NCBI RefSeq assembly: GCF_022419185.1
Contig: NZ_JAJOZK010000011.1
Location: forward strand, 38,395 to 102,394
From: Thermomonas flagellata
Lineage (GTDB): Bacteria; Pseudomonadota; Gammaproteobacteria; Xanthomonadales; Xanthomonadaceae
Length of the DNA stretch: 64,000 bases
Direction of reading: 5' to 3'
The notes beneath the pieces are model-generated. The model did no database searches. It was not told where the DNA came from and saw only the letters and a program-made list of their open reading frames with translations. The first letter of the stretch is position 1, and every line of letters starts with the position of its first letter. The position numbers were made by a program, and so were the translations under genes. Positions 24,181 through 33,978 of the stretch are shown piece by piece.

Positions 24181-25383
24181 TCAGGCGGCCAGCGCACGGC
24201 CGGCGGCATGGCCGCTGGCCCAGGCCCACTGGAAGTTGTAGCCGCCCAGCCAGCCGGTGACGTCCACCACCTCGCCGATGAAATACAGCCCCGGCAGGTG
24301 GCGCGACATCATGGTCTGTGATGACAGCCCCTCGGTGTCCACCCCGCCAAGCGTGACCTCGGCGGTGCGGTAGCCCTCGGTGCCGCTGGCCACCAGCGGC
24401 CAGTCGCGCAGCAGTGCGGCGATGCCGTCCAATTCGCGCGGGGTGTACTGGCGCAGCGGTTTGCTGGCGATCCAGTGCGCGCACAGGCGCTGCGCGAAGC
24501 GCTTGGGCAGCACCTCGGCCAGCAGCGTCTTCAGTTCGGCATCGCGCCGCGCGTGCTGCCACTCGCGCAGCAGCGCATCCGCATCCTGCCCGGGCAGCAG
24601 GTCCAGCCGCAGGTCGTCGCCGGGTTGCCAATAGTTGGAGATCTGCAGGATCGCCGGGCCGCTGAGGCCGCGGTGGGTGACCAGCAGGAAGTTGCGGAAG
24701 GCCATGCCGTTGCAGCGCGCCTCCACCGGCAGCGCCACCCCGGCCAGGTCGTGCAGGCGCTCGGCGTGCCTGCCGCTCAGCGTCAGCGGCACCAGCCCGG
24801 GGCGGGTGGGCCGCACGGCGTGGCCGAACTGCCGGGCCAGCGCGTAGCCGAACCCGCTGGCGCCCATGCTGGGGATCGACAGCCCGCCGCTGGCGACCAC
24901 CAGCGACGGCGCCTCGAAGCGGCCCTGCGCGGTGTGCAGGCGGAAGCGCCCGGCGTCGGTGTGCTCCACCCGCTCGATCGCACAGTGGGTGCGGATCTCC
25001 ACCCCGGCGGCCGCGCACTCGGCCAGCAGCATCGCCACGATCTGCTTGGAGGACTCGTCGCAGAACAGCTGGCCCAGTTCCTTCTCGTGGTAGGCGATGC
25101 CGTGCCGCTCCACCAGCGCGATGAAATGCCAGGGCGTGTAGCGCGCCAGCGCCGACTTGCAGAAGTGCGGGTTGGCCGAGAGGTAGTTCGCGGGCGTGGT
25201 GCCGGTGTTGGTGAAATTGCAGCGCCCGCCACCGGACATCAGGATCTTCTTGCCGACCTTGTTGGCATGGTCGAGCACCCGCACGCGCAGGCCGCGCTGG
25301 CCGGCGGTCAGCGCGCACATCAGGCCGGCGGCACCGGCGCCGATGACGAGGGCATCGCAGGACGTGGCGGGCGGGGCGGTCAT
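24181..25383 (-). CDS. NAD(P)/FAD-dependent oxidoreductase, HI0933/YhiN family
   Basis: A 400-residue flavoprotein of the HI0933 family. The FAD-binding loop is VIGAGAAGLMCAL at the N-terminus, followed by the family signature ISGxGRCNFTN seen here as LMSGGGRCNFTN. A second fingerprint, VVASGGLSIPSMGASGFGYALA, and the C-terminal FIGEVVDVTGWLGGYNFQWAWASG complete the fold. Most members, including YhiN, have no proven substrate; related BaiN acts on bile-acid intermediates in gut bacteria, which is unlikely here. It lies between deaD and the trhO unit, with its own 127-base upstream region. Confidence 0.88.
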   Translation of the reverse strand: MTAPPATSCDALVIGAGAAGLMCALTAGQRGLRVRVLDHANKVGKKILMSGGGRCNFTNTGTTPANYLSANPHFCKSALARYTPWHFIALVERHGIAYHEKELGQLFCDESSKQIVAMLLAECAAAGVEIRTHCAIERVEHTDAGRFRLHTAQGRFEAPSLVVASGGLSIPSMGASGFGYALARQFGHAVRPTRPGLVPLTLSGRHAERLHDLAGVALPVEARCNGMAFRNFLLVTHRGLSGPAILQISNYWQPGDDLRLDLLPGQDADALLREWQHARRDAELKTLLAEVLPKRFAQRLCAHWIASKPLRQYTPRELDGIAALLRDWPLVASGTEGYRTAEVTLGGVDTEGLSSQTMMSRHLPGLYFIGEVVDVTGWLGGYNFQWAWASGHAAGRALAA

Positions 25384-25510
25384 CCGCGCAGGGTCAGGGC
25401 AGGGGAGGGCGCGTCATTCTCGCCGCAGGGCGTGCTCGCGCGCGCCAGCGCGGCGATGGCACCCTGCGCGGGGACTGCACGGGAATGGCGGCGGGAGCGG
25501 GTCGCGTGGC

Positions 25511-27304
25511 TCAGCGCGGTCCGCGCGGCTTGAAGCCGCCGGGCTTGCGCGGGCCGCCGGGGCCGCCCGGGCCCGGACGGGCGCCGCGCGGCGGACCGAA
25601 GGCGCGCTTGCGCTTGGGGGCGTCGATGTCGGCATCGGTGGCCGGGCGCATCCGCAGCGGGCGGCTGGCCACGCGCACCGTCTGCAGGTGCTGCAGCAGT
25701 TCGTCGGGCATGCCTTGCGGCAGGTCCACCAGGGTGTAGTCGTCGCGGATGTCGATGCGGCCGATGTAGCGGCTTTCCAGGTCGGCCTCGTTGGCGATGG
25801 CACCGACGATGTGGCCGGGTTGGGCACCGTGCCGGTAGCCCACCTCGATGCGGTAGGTCTGGATCCCGACATCGGCCGGCAGTGGCGTGCGCGGGCCGTG
25901 TTCGCGCGGCGCGCGGGCCGGACGCTCGGGCCGCGGCGGCCGCCCCTCGCGAGCGGCAGGGGTCTTTTCCGGGACGGCCGGCGTGGGCAGCAGCAGCGGG
26001 GTCTTGCCCTGCACCAGCTTGGCCAGGCCGGCGGCGATCTCCACCGCCGGCACGTTCTTCTCGCGCTCGTAGCGCTCCACCAGGTCGCGGAACACCGACA
26101 GGTCGTCGCCGGCCAGCGCGCCGTCGATGCGGTCGAGGAACTTGGCGACCCGGCGCGCGTTCACCGCGTCCACGCTGGGCAGGGCCATCGGCTCGATCTT
26201 CTGCCGGGTGGCGCGCTCGATCGCACCCAGCATGCCGCGCTCGCGCGGGGCCACGAACAGGATCGCCTCGCCGCTGCGGCCGGCGCGGCCGGTGCGGCCG
26301 ATCCGGTGCACGTAGCTCTCGGTGTCGTAGGGGATGTCGTAGTTCAGCACGTGGCTGATGCGTTCCACGTCCAGGCCGCGCGCGGCCACGTCGGTGGCCA
26401 CCAGCACGTCGATGTCGCCGTCCTTCAGGCGCTGGATGGTGCGCTCGCGGGTCTTCTGCTCGACGTCGCCGTTGATCGCCGCCGCCGCGAAGCCGCGCGC
26501 GGACAGCTTCTCGGCCAGCTCCTCGGTGGCCAGCTTGGTGCGCGCGAAGATGATCATGGCCTCGAACGGCTCGGCCTCCAGGATCCGGGTCAGCGCGTCC
26601 AGCTTGTTGGTGCCGCTGACCATCCAGTAGCGCTGGCGGATGCTGGCCGCGGTGGTGGTCTGCGCCTTGATCGCGATCTCCACCGGCTCGCGCAGGTAGG
26701 TCTGGGCGATGCGCTTGATCGGCGCCGGCATGGTCGCGGAGAACAGCGCCACCTGGCGGGTCTCCGGGGTCTTCTTCAGCACCGCCTCGACGTCGTCGAT
26801 GAAGCCCATGCGCAGCATCTCATCCGCTTCGTCCAGCACCAGCATGCGCAGCCCGGACAGGTCCAGGGTGCCGCGCTCTAGGTGGTCGATGACCCGCCCG
26901 GGGGTACCCACCACCACGTGCACGCCGCGGCGCAGCGCGTGCAGCTGCGGGCCGTAGCCCTGGCCGCCGTAGATCGGCAGCACGTGGAAGCCGGGCAGGT
27001 GGTGGGCGTACTTCTGGAAGGCCTCGGCCACCTGGATCGCCAGTTCGCGGGTCGGCGCCAGCACCAGCACCTGCGGCTTGCCCGGGGCCGGGTCCAGCCG
27101 CGCCAGCGCGGGCAGGGCGAAGGCGGCGGTCTTGCCGGTGCCGGTCTGGGCCTGGCCGAGCACGTCGCGTCCTGCCAGCAGCGGCGGGATGGTGGCGGCC
27201 TGGATCGGCGAGGGCGACTCGTAGCCGACCTCGCGCAGCGCGGCCAGCAGGGGCTCGGGCAGGCCGAGGTCGGAGAACAGGACAGGGGCGGTATCGCCGC
27301 GCAT
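25511..27304 (-). CDS. deaD: ATP-dependent DEAD-box RNA helicase DeaD/CsdA
   Basis: A 597-residue helicase. Conserved motifs appear in order: Q motif near GYESPSPIQ, Walker A AQTGTGKT (52-59), PTRELA, GTPGR, DEAD (158-161), SAT (189-191), and in the second RecA domain RGLD and HRIGRTGR. After a basic linker comes the DbpA-type RNA-binding domain ([39 protein letters not shown]), which separates DeaD from RhlE and SrmB. The tail is Gly/Pro/Arg-rich. It should unwind structured RNA in ribosome assembly, translation and cold response. Start 27304 sets a short N-terminus as in the family; it is divergent from selO. Confidence 0.93.
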   Translation of the reverse strand: MRGDTAPVLFSDLGLPEPLLAALREVGYESPSPIQAATIPPLLAGRDVLGQAQTGTGKTAAFALPALARLDPAPGKPQVLVLAPTRELAIQVAEAFQKYAHHLPGFHVLPIYGGQGYGPQLHALRRGVHVVVGTPGRVIDHLERGTLDLSGLRMLVLDEADEMLRMGFIDDVEAVLKKTPETRQVALFSATMPAPIKRIAQTYLREPVEIAIKAQTTTAASIRQRYWMVSGTNKLDALTRILEAEPFEAMIIFARTKLATEELAEKLSARGFAAAAINGDVEQKTRERTIQRLKDGDIDVLVATDVAARGLDVERISHVLNYDIPYDTESYVHRIGRTGRAGRSGEAILFVAPRERGMLGAIERATRQKIEPMALPSVDAVNARRVAKFLDRIDGALAGDDLSVFRDLVERYEREKNVPAVEIAAGLAKLVQGKTPLLLPTPAVPEKTPAAREGRPPRPERPARAPREHGPRTPLPADVGIQTYRIEVGYRHGAQPGHIVGAIANEADLESRYIGRIDIRDDYTLVDLPQGMPDELLQHLQTVRVASRPLRMRPATDADIDAPKRKRAFGPPRGARPGPGGPGGPRKPGGFKPRGPR

Positions 27305-27415
27305 GGTGCCTCTGGGCGGGATCGCCGGCTGCAGACAGGCGCGCAGTGTACGCCGCCGGTGGCCGGCGCACGCGCTGTCCGCGGCCATCGGTGTTGCCGC
27401 GGTTACCATCCATGC

Positions 27416-28978
27416 ATGTCGCGCCTGCGTTTCGACAACCAGTTCCGGCGCCTGCTGCCGGGCGATCCGGAGCTGCGGGTGTTCCCGCGCCAGGTGCAGG
27501 CGGCGTGGAGCGCGGTGGATCCGGAGCCAGTGGTCGCGCCGCGGCTGCTGGCGCACTCAGAGGAATTGGCGGCAGCGCTCGGCTTCGCCCCGGAGGACGT
27601 GGCCGCGCCATGGTTCGTCGCGGTGTTCGCCGGCAATGCGCTGCTGCCGGGGATGCAGCCGATCGCCACCTGCTACGGCGGGCACCAGTTCGGGCGCTGG
27701 GCCGGGCAGTTGGGCGATGGCCGTGCGATCCTGCTCGGCGAGGCGGTGCTGGCGGACGGTGGCCGCCGCGAACTGCAGTTGAAAGGGGCTGGGCCGACCC
27801 CGTATGCGCGCGGCGCGGACGGCCGCGCGGTGCTGCGCTCGAGCCTGCGCGAATTCGTGTGCAGCGAGGCGATGCACCACCTCGGGGTGCCGACCACGCG
27901 CGCGCTCAGCCTGGTCGCGACCGGCGAGGCGGTGGTGCGCGACATGTTCTACGACGGCCATCCGCGCGCGGAGCCGGGCGCGGTGGTGTGCCGGGTGGCG
28001 CCGTCGTTCCTGCGCTTCGGGCATTTCGAACTGCCGGCCATGCGCGGCGACCTGCCGCTGCTGCGGCAGCTGGTGGCGCTGTGCATCGCGCGCGACTTCC
28101 CGCACCTGGCCATGGCCGGCAGCGAGGAGGCACGCCTCGGCGACTGGTTCGCCGAGGTGTGCGCGCGTACTGCGCGCCTGGTCGCCGAGTGGATGCGGGT
28201 CGGGTTCGTGCACGGGGTGCTCAACACCGACAACATGTCGATCCTCGGCCTGACCCTGGATTACGGCCCGTTCGGCTGGATCGAGCCGTACGACCCGGAC
28301 TGGACGCCGAACACCACCGATGCCCACGGCCGCCGCTACCGCTTCGGCTGGCAGCCGCGGGTCGCCTACTGGAACCTCGCCATGCTGGCGCAGGCGCTGG
28401 CGCCGCTGTGCCCGGACCCGGCGCCGCTGCAGGCCGGGCTGGACCGCTATGCCGCCGAATACGCCGCAGCCGAGCGTGCGGTCTGCGCGCGCAAGCTGGG
28501 GCTGTCTGCCTGCGAGGACGCAGATCTGGCCCTGCTGCGCCGGCTGCGGCTGCTGCTGCGCGACTTCGAGGCGGACATGACCCTGTGGTTCCGCGCGCTG
28601 GCCGAGGTGGACCCGCAGGCGCCGACGCTGGCGCCGTTCGAGGCCGCGTTCTACGACCCTGCGCGGCGCGCCGCGGGCGAGGCGGCGCTGCAGGACTGGC
28701 TGGCCGCCTACGCCGCGCGGGTGCAGCGCGACCCGCTGCCGGCCGCGCAGCGGATCGCGCGGATGCAGGCCGCGAACCCGCTGTACGTGCCGCGCAACTG
28801 GCTGCTGCAGGAAGCGATCGACCGCGCCGAGGCCGGCGACACCGGCGCCCTCCGCGATTTGCTGCAAGTGCTGCAGCGACCGTACCAGGAACAGCCAGGG
28901 CGCGCGCACTATGCCGCGCGCCGGCCCGACTGGGCGCGCACGCGCCCGGGCTGCGCAATGCTCTCCTGCAGCTCCTGA
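27416..28978 (+). CDS. selO: Protein adenylyltransferase SelO (YdiU)
   Basis: A 520-residue pseudokinase-fold enzyme that transfers AMP to Ser, Thr or Tyr of proteins, shown for E. coli SelO. Hallmarks are [19 protein letters not shown], the Lys in [41 protein letters not shown], the block [20 protein letters not shown] with its metal-binding Asn and Asp, and the terminal LSCSS, in which the conserved redox Cys is kept. The gene is full length. The ATG at 27416 is only seven bases from a TACCAT element, so the mRNA could be nearly leaderless. The nuo operon starts 109 bases downstream on the same strand. Confidence 0.93.
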   Translation: MSRLRFDNQFRRLLPGDPELRVFPRQVQAAWSAVDPEPVVAPRLLAHSEELAAALGFAPEDVAAPWFVAVFAGNALLPGMQPIATCYGGHQFGRWAGQLGDGRAILLGEAVLADGGRRELQLKGAGPTPYARGADGRAVLRSSLREFVCSEAMHHLGVPTTRALSLVATGEAVVRDMFYDGHPRAEPGAVVCRVAPSFLRFGHFELPAMRGDLPLLRQLVALCIARDFPHLAMAGSEEARLGDWFAEVCARTARLVAEWMRVGFVHGVLNTDNMSILGLTLDYGPFGWIEPYDPDWTPNTTDAHGRRYRFGWQPRVAYWNLAMLAQALAPLCPDPAPLQAGLDRYAAEYAAAERAVCARKLGLSACEDADLALLRRLRLLLRDFEADMTLWFRALAEVDPQAPTLAPFEAAFYDPARRAAGEAALQDWLAAYAARVQRDPLPAAQRIARMQAANPLYVPRNWLLQEAIDRAEAGDTGALRDLLQVLQRPYQEQPGRAHYAARRPDWARTRPGCAMLSCSS

Positions 28979-29050
28979 GGGCGCGGCCGGTTTCACCCGG
29001 GCGCAAGCGCGTGGTGCCGCGTGGGGTATGGCCGCGTGCCACGGCGGGCG

Positions 29051-29058
29051 GCTACACT
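29051..29058 (+). promoter_or_regulatory. Candidate -10 element of the nuo operon
   Basis: GCTACACT lies 29 bases before the GTG start of nuoA. It overlaps a short direct repeat, TATGCAG-GT-TATGCAG. No good -35 box is visible. Confidence 0.35.
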
Positions 29059-29087
29059 ATGCAGGTTATGCAGAGCGAGGCACGTGC

Positions 29088-29444
29088 GTGCTAGCCCAAT
29101 ACCTCCCCACGCTGCTGTTCCTGGTGGTCGCCGCCGGCATCGGCATCGCCCTGATCGTGGTCGGCAACCTGCTCGGCACCAAGCGCCCCGACCCCGAGAA
29201 GCTCTCGCCCTACGAGTGCGGCTTCAACGCCTTCGAAGACGCGCGCATGCGCTTCGACGTGCGCTACTACCTGGTCGCGATCCTGTTCATCGTGTTCGAC
29301 CTGGAGATCGCGTTCGTGTTCCCGTGGGCGGTGGTGTTCCGCGAGCTCGGGGTGTTCGGCCTGGTCGAAATGGGCGTGTTCCTCGCCCTGCTGGTGATCG
29401 GCTTCGTGTACGTCTGGAAGCGCGGCGCGCTGGAGTGGGAATGA
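29088..29444 (+). CDS. nuoA: NADH-quinone oxidoreductase subunit A
   Basis: A 118-residue membrane subunit of complex I with three transmembrane helices. The conserved loop [28 protein letters not shown] contains the Cys and acidic residues near the quinone cavity, followed by [15 protein letters not shown]. The start is a GTG at 29088, the only start that gives the usual length. It opens the fourteen-gene nuo operon, and its TGA overlaps the ATG of nuoB by four bases. Confidence 0.95.
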   Translation: MLAQYLPTLLFLVVAAGIGIALIVVGNLLGTKRPDPEKLSPYECGFNAFEDARMRFDVRYYLVAILFIVFDLEIAFVFPWAVVFRELGVFGLVEMGVFLALLVIGFVYVWKRGALEWE

Positions 29445-30034
29445 GCAACCTCGTGCAGAAGGCCCTGGAGGCCGCCAGCAATCCGCTGCCGGAAGGCCGG
29501 CTCGACGACATCCTGCGCCCGGGCGCGGACGACAACCCGCTGCTGCGCGAGGGCTTCGTCACCACCAGCCTGGACGCGCTTTGGAACTGGGCACGCACCG
29601 GCTCGATGTGGCCGATGACCTTCGGCCTGGCCTGCTGCGCGGTGGAGATGATGCACGCCGGCGCCGCGCGCCTGGACCTCGATCGCTACGGCGTGGTGTT
29701 CCGCCCGTCGCCGCGCCAGTCCGACGTGATGATCGTGGCCGGCACCCTGTGCAACAAGATGGCCCCGGCGCTGCGCAAGGTCTACGACCAGATGCCCGAC
29801 CCGAAGTGGGTGATCTCGATGGGCAGCTGCGCCAACGGCGGCGGCTACTACCACTATTCCTATTCGGTGGTGCGCGGCTGCGACCGCATCGTGCCGGTCG
29901 ATGTGTACGTGCCGGGCTGCCCGCCGACCGCGGAGGCGCTGGTGTACGGCATCCTGCAGTTGCAGAAGAAGATCCGGCGGATGGAGCGCAACCCGTTCAC
30001 CGGCGGGGCCCGCGCGGAGGGCGCGCGCGCATGA
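29441..30034 (+). CDS. nuoB: NADH-quinone oxidoreductase subunit B
   Basis: A 197-residue peripheral-arm subunit that holds the terminal cluster N2, which passes electrons to quinone. The four ligands are visible: the adjacent pair in [10 protein letters not shown], one in [12 protein letters not shown] and one in [14 protein letters not shown]. The charged C-terminal tail ([19 protein letters not shown]) is typical of the longer proteobacterial form. It overlaps nuoA and nuoC by four bases on either side. Confidence 0.96.
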   Translation: MSNLVQKALEAASNPLPEGRLDDILRPGADDNPLLREGFVTTSLDALWNWARTGSMWPMTFGLACCAVEMMHAGAARLDLDRYGVVFRPSPRQSDVMIVAGTLCNKMAPALRKVYDQMPDPKWVISMGSCANGGGYYHYSYSVVRGCDRIVPVDVYVPGCPPTAEALVYGILQLQKKIRRMERNPFTGGARAEGARA

Positions 30035-30786
30035 GCACGCTGGCGCAGGAACTGGCGGCGCGCTTCGGCGAGGCCGCGGTCGAGGTCGCGCAGCCGCGCG
30101 GCGAGGTCACCCTGCGCGTCGCCCCGGCGCAGTGGCGGGAGACCTGCCTGGAGGTGCGCGACGGCTTCGGCTTCGACACCTTCATCGACCTGTGCGGAAT
30201 CGACTACCTCGGCTACGGCGGCGACGAGTGGGACACCGACGTGTCGTCTGAGGGCTTCAGCCGCGGCGTGGAGGGGCAGGGGCCCGGCCGCTTCAAGTGG
30301 GGCGAGCGTCCCAGCCACCAGGTCGCGCAGCCCGGCGCGGCGGCGCCCGACGCGGTCGCCGGCGGGCGCTTCGGCGTCGCCCTGCACCTGCTGTCGATCC
30401 GCCGCAATCTGCGCCTGCGCCTGCGCTGCCGGCTGGCCGACGACGGCTTCCCGCTGCTGGCATCGGTGGTGCCGGTGTGGCGTGGCGCCAACTGGTTCGA
30501 GCGCGAGGCCTTCGATCTCTTCGGCATCGTGTTCGATGGCCACCCGGACCTGCGCCGCATCCTCACCGACTACGGCTTCGTCGGCCATCCGTTCCGCAAG
30601 GACTTCCCGCTGATCGGCAACGTCGAGGTGCGCTACGACCCGCAGCAGCAGCGCGTGGTGTACGAACCGGTCACCAGCGTGGAGCCGCGGGTCGGGGTGC
30701 CGCGGGTGGTGCGCCACGACGCCCGCTACGCGACCGCCGAGGGCGAGCGCAGCGACCGCCTCCTGCAGCGGGAGACCCAGCGATGA
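30031..30786 (+). CDS. nuoC: NADH-quinone oxidoreductase subunit C
   Basis: A 251-residue peripheral-arm subunit, separate from NuoD (in E. coli the two are fused). The C-terminal half holds the conserved [41 protein letters not shown] block. Between about residues 60 and 110 there is a long insert (from [13 protein letters not shown] to [11 protein letters not shown]) that I recall from xanthomonad NuoC proteins, which supports the family placement of the organism. Overlaps of four bases join it to nuoB and nuoD. Confidence 0.95.
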   Translation: MSTLAQELAARFGEAAVEVAQPRGEVTLRVAPAQWRETCLEVRDGFGFDTFIDLCGIDYLGYGGDEWDTDVSSEGFSRGVEGQGPGRFKWGERPSHQVAQPGAAAPDAVAGGRFGVALHLLSIRRNLRLRLRCRLADDGFPLLASVVPVWRGANWFEREAFDLFGIVFDGHPDLRRILTDYGFVGHPFRKDFPLIGNVEVRYDPQQQRVVYEPVTSVEPRVGVPRVVRHDARYATAEGERSDRLLQRETQR

Positions 30787-32087
30787 GCGTGCAACCCAGC
30801 CACGAGGCCTTCGCCAGCAACCCGGCCGAGGCCCGCCAGGAGATCCGCAACTACACCATGAACTTCGGCCCGCAGCACCCGGCCGCGCACGGCGTGCTGC
30901 GCCTGATCCTGGAAATGGACGGCGAGGTGGTGCGCCGCGCCGACCCGCACATCGGCCTGCTCCACCGCGGCACCGAGAAGCTGGCGGAGAGCAAGCCGTT
31001 CAACCAGTCGATCGGCTACATGGACCGGCTGGACTACGTCTCGATGATGTGCAACGAGCACGCCTACGTGCGCGCGATCGAGACCCTGCTCGGGATCCAG
31101 GCCCCGGAGCGGGCGCAGTGGATCCGCACCATGTTCGACGAGATCACCCGCATCCTGAACCACTTGATGTGGGTCGGCTCGAACGCGCTCGACCTCGGCG
31201 CGATGGCGGTGTTCCTGTACGCCTTCCGCGAGCGCGAGGAACTGATGGACTGCTACGAGGCGGTCAGCGGCGCGCGCATGCACGCGGCCTACTACCGCCC
31301 CGGCGGCGTCTACCGCGACCTGCCCGGGAAGATGCCCAAGTACCGCGAGTCGCCGTGGCACAAGGGCGCCGCCCTGCGCCGCCTGAACGAGGCGCGCGAG
31401 GGCTCGCTGCTCGATTTCCTCGAGCACTTCACCCGCGAGTTCCCCAAGCGGGTGGACGAGTACGAGACCCTGCTGACCGACAACCGCATCTGGAAGCAGC
31501 GCACGGTCGGGATCGGCGTGGTGAGCCCGGAGCAGGCCAAGGCCTGGGGCATGAGCGGGCCGATGCTGCGCGGCTCCGGGATCGAGTGGGACCTGCGCAA
31601 GAAGCAGCCGTATGCCAAGTACGCGGAGGTCGACTTCGACATCCCGGTCGGCCGCAACGGCGACTGTTACGACCGCTACCTGGTGCGCATGGCCGAGATG
31701 CGCGAGGCCAACCGCATCATCGCCCAGTGCGTGCGCTGGCTGAAGGCCAATCCCGGCCCGGTGATGCTGGACAACTACAAGGTCACGCCGCCGCCCCGCG
31801 AGGCGATGAAGGACGACATGGAAGCCCTGATCCACCACTTCAAGCTGTTCTCCGAGGGCTACTGCGTGCCGCCGGGCGAGACCTACGCCGCGGTCGAGGC
31901 GCCCAAGGGCGAGTTCGGCTGCTACCTGGTCAGCGACGGCGCCAACAAGCCGTTCCGGGTTCACCTGCGCGCGCCCGGGTTCGCCCACCTGTCCTCGATG
32001 GACGAGATCGTCAAGGGCCACATGCTGGCCGACGTGGTGGCGATGATCGGGACCTACGACATCGTGTTCGGCGAGGTGGATCGATGA
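30783..32087 (+). CDS. nuoD: NADH-quinone oxidoreductase subunit D
   Basis: A 434-residue subunit that forms the quinone-binding site with NuoB. It opens with the typical [15 protein letters not shown], followed by [28 protein letters not shown] and, near the end, [29 protein letters not shown]. It is related to the large subunit of [NiFe] hydrogenases but lacks their terminal Cys pairs, as expected. The gene is full length, with ATGA overlaps to nuoC and nuoE. Confidence 0.97.
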   Translation: MSVQPSHEAFASNPAEARQEIRNYTMNFGPQHPAAHGVLRLILEMDGEVVRRADPHIGLLHRGTEKLAESKPFNQSIGYMDRLDYVSMMCNEHAYVRAIETLLGIQAPERAQWIRTMFDEITRILNHLMWVGSNALDLGAMAVFLYAFREREELMDCYEAVSGARMHAAYYRPGGVYRDLPGKMPKYRESPWHKGAALRRLNEAREGSLLDFLEHFTREFPKRVDEYETLLTDNRIWKQRTVGIGVVSPEQAKAWGMSGPMLRGSGIEWDLRKKQPYAKYAEVDFDIPVGRNGDCYDRYLVRMAEMREANRIIAQCVRWLKANPGPVMLDNYKVTPPPREAMKDDMEALIHHFKLFSEGYCVPPGETYAAVEAPKGEFGCYLVSDGANKPFRVHLRAPGFAHLSSMDEIVKGHMLADVVAMIGTYDIVFGEVDR

Positions 32088-32611
32088 AGGCGACCGGCAA
32101 CTTCGAGGCCTGCCGCAACGTGGATCCGATGCAGGCGCTGAGCGACGCCACCCGCGCCCACATCGACCACTGGCTGGCCAAGTTCCCGCCCGACCGCCGG
32201 CGCTCGGCGGTGCTGCAGGGCCTGCACGCGGCGCAGGCGCAGAACGGCGGCTGGCTGACCGACGAACTGATCGCGGCGGTGGCGAAGTACATCGGCATCC
32301 CGCCGGTGTGGGCCTACGAGGTGGCGACCTTCTACTCGATGTTCGAGACCGAGAAGGTGGGCCGCCACAACGTGGCGTTCTGCACCAACATCAGCTGCTG
32401 GCTGAACGGCGCCGAGGACCTGGTCGCGCACGCGGAGAAGAAGCTCGGCTGCCGCCTCGGCGAATCCACCGCGGACGGGCGCATCTACCTCAAGCGCGAG
32501 GAGGAGTGCGTGGCCGCCTGCTGCGGCGCGCCGGTGGTGGTCATCGACGGGCATTACCACGAGAAGCTCACCCCCGAGAAGGTGGACGAGCTGCTGGACG
32601 GGCTGAAGTGA
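32084..32611 (+). CDS. nuoE: NADH-quinone oxidoreductase subunit E
   Basis: A 175-residue thioredoxin-fold subunit that carries the [2Fe-2S] cluster N1a next to the FMN of NuoF. The ligand pattern is C-x4-C in FCTNISCWL and C-x3-C in [10 protein letters not shown], matching the family. The helical N-terminus ([21 protein letters not shown] and [10 protein letters not shown]) is also characteristic. Its TGA shares one base with the nuoF ATG (TGATG). Confidence 0.96.
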   Translation: MKATGNFEACRNVDPMQALSDATRAHIDHWLAKFPPDRRRSAVLQGLHAAQAQNGGWLTDELIAAVAKYIGIPPVWAYEVATFYSMFETEKVGRHNVAFCTNISCWLNGAEDLVAHAEKKLGCRLGESTADGRIYLKREEECVAACCGAPVVVIDGHYHEKLTPEKVDELLDGLK

Positions 32612-33978
32612 TGGGCGGACAGTCGCACGTGTCGCAGGGCACCGGCCCGGTCGGGCCGGCGCCAACCGAATTCCAGGCGGTGTACACCACGCTGCACTAC
32701 GACAAGCCGTGGTCGTACGAGAACTACCTCAAGACCGGCGGCTACCAGGCGCTGCGCAAGGTGCTGACCGAGAAGATCCCGCCGGAGGCGGTGATCGAGA
32801 TGGTCAAGCAGTCCGGCCTGCGCGGCCGCGGCGGCGCGGGCTTCCCGACCGGCCTGAAGTGGAGCTTCATGCCCAAGGGCCCGGGCCAGAAGTACATCCT
32901 CTGCAACTCCGACGAGTCCGAGCCGGGCACCTGCAAGGACCGCGACATCCTGCGTTACAACCCGCACGCGGTGATTGAGGGCATGGCGATCGCCTGCTAC
33001 GCCACCGGCAGCAGCGTGGCCTACAACTACCTGCGCGGCGAGTTCCACCACGAGCCGTTCGAGCACGTGGAGGAGGCGCTGGCCGAGGCCTACGCGCACG
33101 GCTGGCTGGGCAAGGACATCCTCGGCAGCGGGATCGACATCGACATCCACAACGTGCTCGGCGCCGGCGCCTACATCTGCGGCGAGGAGACCGCGCTGAT
33201 GGAGTCGCTGGAGGGCAAGAAGGGCCAGCCGCGCTACAAGCCGCCGTTCCCGGCCAACTTCGGCCTGTACGGCAAGCCGACCACGATCAACAACACCGAG
33301 ACCTACGCCTCGGTGCCGGCGATCATCCGCAACGGCCCGGAGTGGTTCGCCGCGCTCGGCAAGCCCAACAACGGCGGCTGCAAGATCTTCTCGGTGTCCG
33401 GGCACGTCAACAACCCGGGCAACTTCGAGGTGCGCATGGGCACCCCGTTCGCCGAACTGCTGCAGATGGCCGGCGGCGTGCGCGGCGGCAACCGCCTGAA
33501 GGCGGTGATCCCGGGCGGCTCCTCGATGCCGGTGCTGCCGGGCGAGGTCATGCTCGGGCTGACCATGGACTACGACAGCATCCAGAAGGCCGGCTCCGGG
33601 CTGGGTTCCGGCGCGGTGATCGTGATGGACCACACCACCTGCATGGTGCGCGCCTGCCAGCGGATCGCCCGCTTCTACTTCAAGGAGAGCTGCGGCCAGT
33701 GCACCCCGTGCCGCGAGGGCACCGGCTGGATGTACCGCATGCTGACCCGGATCGCCAACTTCGAGGCGACGCTGGACGATCTGGCCATGCTGCGCGCCGC
33801 CGCCGGCCAGATCGAGGGCCACACCATCTGTGCCTTCGGCGAGGCCGCGGCCTGGCCGGTGCAGGGCTTCCTGCGCCACTTCTGGCACGAATTCGAATAC
33901 GCCATCGTGCACAAGCGCTTCTACGTCGACGACGAACGCGCCGGCACCCTGGTCCCGTCCGAGAAGGTGGCCGCGTGA
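32611..33978 (+). CDS. nuoF: NADH-quinone oxidoreductase subunit F
   Basis: A 455-residue subunit that oxidises NADH. The NADH site is [15 protein letters not shown], the FMN site is around [19 protein letters not shown], and cluster N3 is bound by [13 protein letters not shown] plus the Cys in [13 protein letters not shown]. All parts are intact and the length is normal. The N-terminal 20 residues before [10 protein letters not shown] are a variable leader. The stop overlaps the GTG of nuoG. Confidence 0.97.
   Translation: MGGQSHVSQGTGPVGPAPTEFQAVYTTLHYDKPWSYENYLKTGGYQALRKVLTEKIPPEAVIEMVKQSGLRGRGGAGFPTGLKWSFMPKGPGQKYILCNSDESEPGTCKDRDILRYNPHAVIEGMAIACYATGSSVAYNYLRGEFHHEPFEHVEEALAEAYAHGWLGKDILGSGIDIDIHNVLGAGAYICGEETALMESLEGKKGQPRYKPPFPANFGLYGKPTTINNTETYASVPAIIRNGPEWFAALGKPNNGGCKIFSVSGHVNNPGNFEVRMGTPFAELLQMAGGVRGGNRLKAVIPGGSSMPVLPGEVMLGLTMDYDSIQKAGSGLGSGAVIVMDHTTCMVRACQRIARFYFKESCGQCTPCREGTGWMYRMLTRIANFEATLDDLAMLRAAAGQIEGHTICAFGEAAAWPVQGFLRHFWHEFEYAIVHKRFYVDDERAGTLVPSEKVAA

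Noticed and set aside
28979..29087. tRNA gene before nuoA, by analogy with other genomes
   Set aside because: No cloverleaf or T-loop sequence could be formed in the interval.
30210..30370. Long insert in NuoC as a possible fusion or foreign segment
   Set aside because: The same insert is familiar from xanthomonad NuoC proteins; it is a lineage feature.
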